Shown piece after piece: positions 7,449 to 7,797 of a stretch of 7,797 bases of DNA. Under the pieces are notes generated by a model that saw only the letters and a list, made by a program, of their open reading frames with translations, did not search any database and was not told the origin of the DNA. How positions within the stretch are numbered: position 1 is the stretch's first letter; every line of letters starts with the position of its first letter. Both the position numbers and the translations under genes were made by a program. Source of the DNA: an uncultured Bacteroidales bacterium (GTDB lineage Bacteria > Bacteroidota > Bacteroidia > Bacteroidales > UBA932); the NCBI GenBank assembly GCA_900317065.1, contig ONFK01000067.1:1-7797 (forward strand), read 5' to 3'.

Positions 7449-7797
7449 AGTGCGTGGAATCTGTCCTGAATAGATGTGACAGTGTTCAGCAATTCAGGGA
7501 AATCCGGCGATTCTCCGTAAATGAACTGGTCCTGCATCGCCTTGTAGTCTTCTTCCCATAAAGGCAGCAAATCGCCCGGCGGAAGAATACTAAGTTTGTC
7601 CGGTGTGTGGTTGGAGTAGTCAATGCCGCGGATTGCGTTGAAGATACTGCGGTGTTCTACGAGTGAGTCGTACAGTTCCCTGTCTGCCATTGCCTGCTGC
7701 GTGATACCTGCTTTATCCATCCTGTAAAGGTCGTACAGGTGGCGGGACATTCTTTTATGTCTTGGGTAGTCCTTCTGGAATTCCTCGTGCAGAAGGA
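7442..7797 (-). CDS. AbiEii/AbiGii-type nucleotidyltransferase toxin, C-terminal part (5' end outside window)
   Basis: The minus-strand frame is open from the right edge to the TGA at 7442-7444, giving about 118 visible residues. An internal ATG (7748-7750) is not the start: the frame continues upstream as LLHEEFQKDYPRHKR, which belongs to the family. With HEEFQK, MSRHLYDLYRM, the VEHRSIFNAIRGIDYSNH stretch, and the tail LPLWEEDYKAMQDQFIYGE, this matches the C-terminal half of Bacteroidota proteins annotated as AbiEii/AbiGii toxin-family nucleotidyltransferases. Known relatives act as toxins of type IV toxin-antitoxin or abortive-infection systems, and the related MenT toxins transfer nucleotides to tRNA. 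The N-terminal nucleotidyltransferase motif lies outside the window, so activity cannot be judged. The antitoxin, if present, should be just beyond the right edge. It is convergent to the glycosidase operon and functionally unrelated to it. Confidence 0.85.
   Translation of the reverse strand, partial: LLHEEFQKDYPRHKRMSRHLYDLYRMDKAGITQQAMADRELYDSLVEHRSIFNAIRGIDYSNHTPDKLSILPPGDLLPLWEEDYKAMQDQFIYGESPDFPELLNTVTSIQDRFHALG

Noticed and set aside
7591..7598. TAAGTTTG match to the Bacteroidota -7 promoter element TAnnTTTG
   Set aside because: No matching -33 element is present at the right distance, and it lies inside the minus-strand coding region pointing away from any start in the window. Short matches like this occur by chance.

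Overview
This window looks like a piece of a Bacteroidota chromosome, most likely Bacteroidales. The evidence is a set of Sec/SPII lipoprotein glycosidases, start codons without Shine-Dalgarno sequences, a GH3/GH78 glycan-degradation theme, and an AbiEii-type protein whose wording is typical of this phylum. Base composition by eye is moderately GC-rich, above typical Bacteroides or Prevotella. That would fit an Alistipes-like or uncultured gut or rumen lineage, but the genus is a guess.

From position 1 to 7440 there is one densely packed five-gene array on the + strand. It contains: (1) the C-terminal part of a GH3 beta-glycosidase cut by the left edge; (2) a complete GH78 alpha-L-rhamnosidase lipoprotein; (3) a lipoprotein of the GH99-like/WbsX family; (4) a metallo-beta-lactamase-fold hydrolase with a Tat-like signal; (5) a 677-residue lipoprotein that I cannot place in a named family, which looks like a beta-sandwich followed by a helical (alpha/alpha) barrel. 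Junctions are 5 bp, a 4-bp ATGA overlap, 1 bp and 0 bp, so the genes are almost certainly co-transcribed.

Together they read as the enzyme part of a polysaccharide or glycoside utilisation locus acting on a rhamnose-containing glycan. The rhamnosidase and GH3 enzyme would trim terminal sugars, the GH99-like protein could cut the glycan internally, and the last two proteins have unknown but probably related roles. No SusC/SusD, regulator or transporter lies in the window, so the substrate cannot be fixed.

At the right edge, convergent to the array and only 1 bp from its last stop codon, is the 3' end of a minus-strand AbiEii/AbiGii-type nucleotidyltransferase toxin gene, which runs off the window. 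No RNA genes, insertion sequences, CRISPR arrays or gene-free stretches of any length were seen. The most interesting items are the unassigned 677-residue lipoprotein, the secreted GH99-like protein with an intact catalytic-type Glu pair, and the Tat-like metallohydrolase placed between glycosidases.
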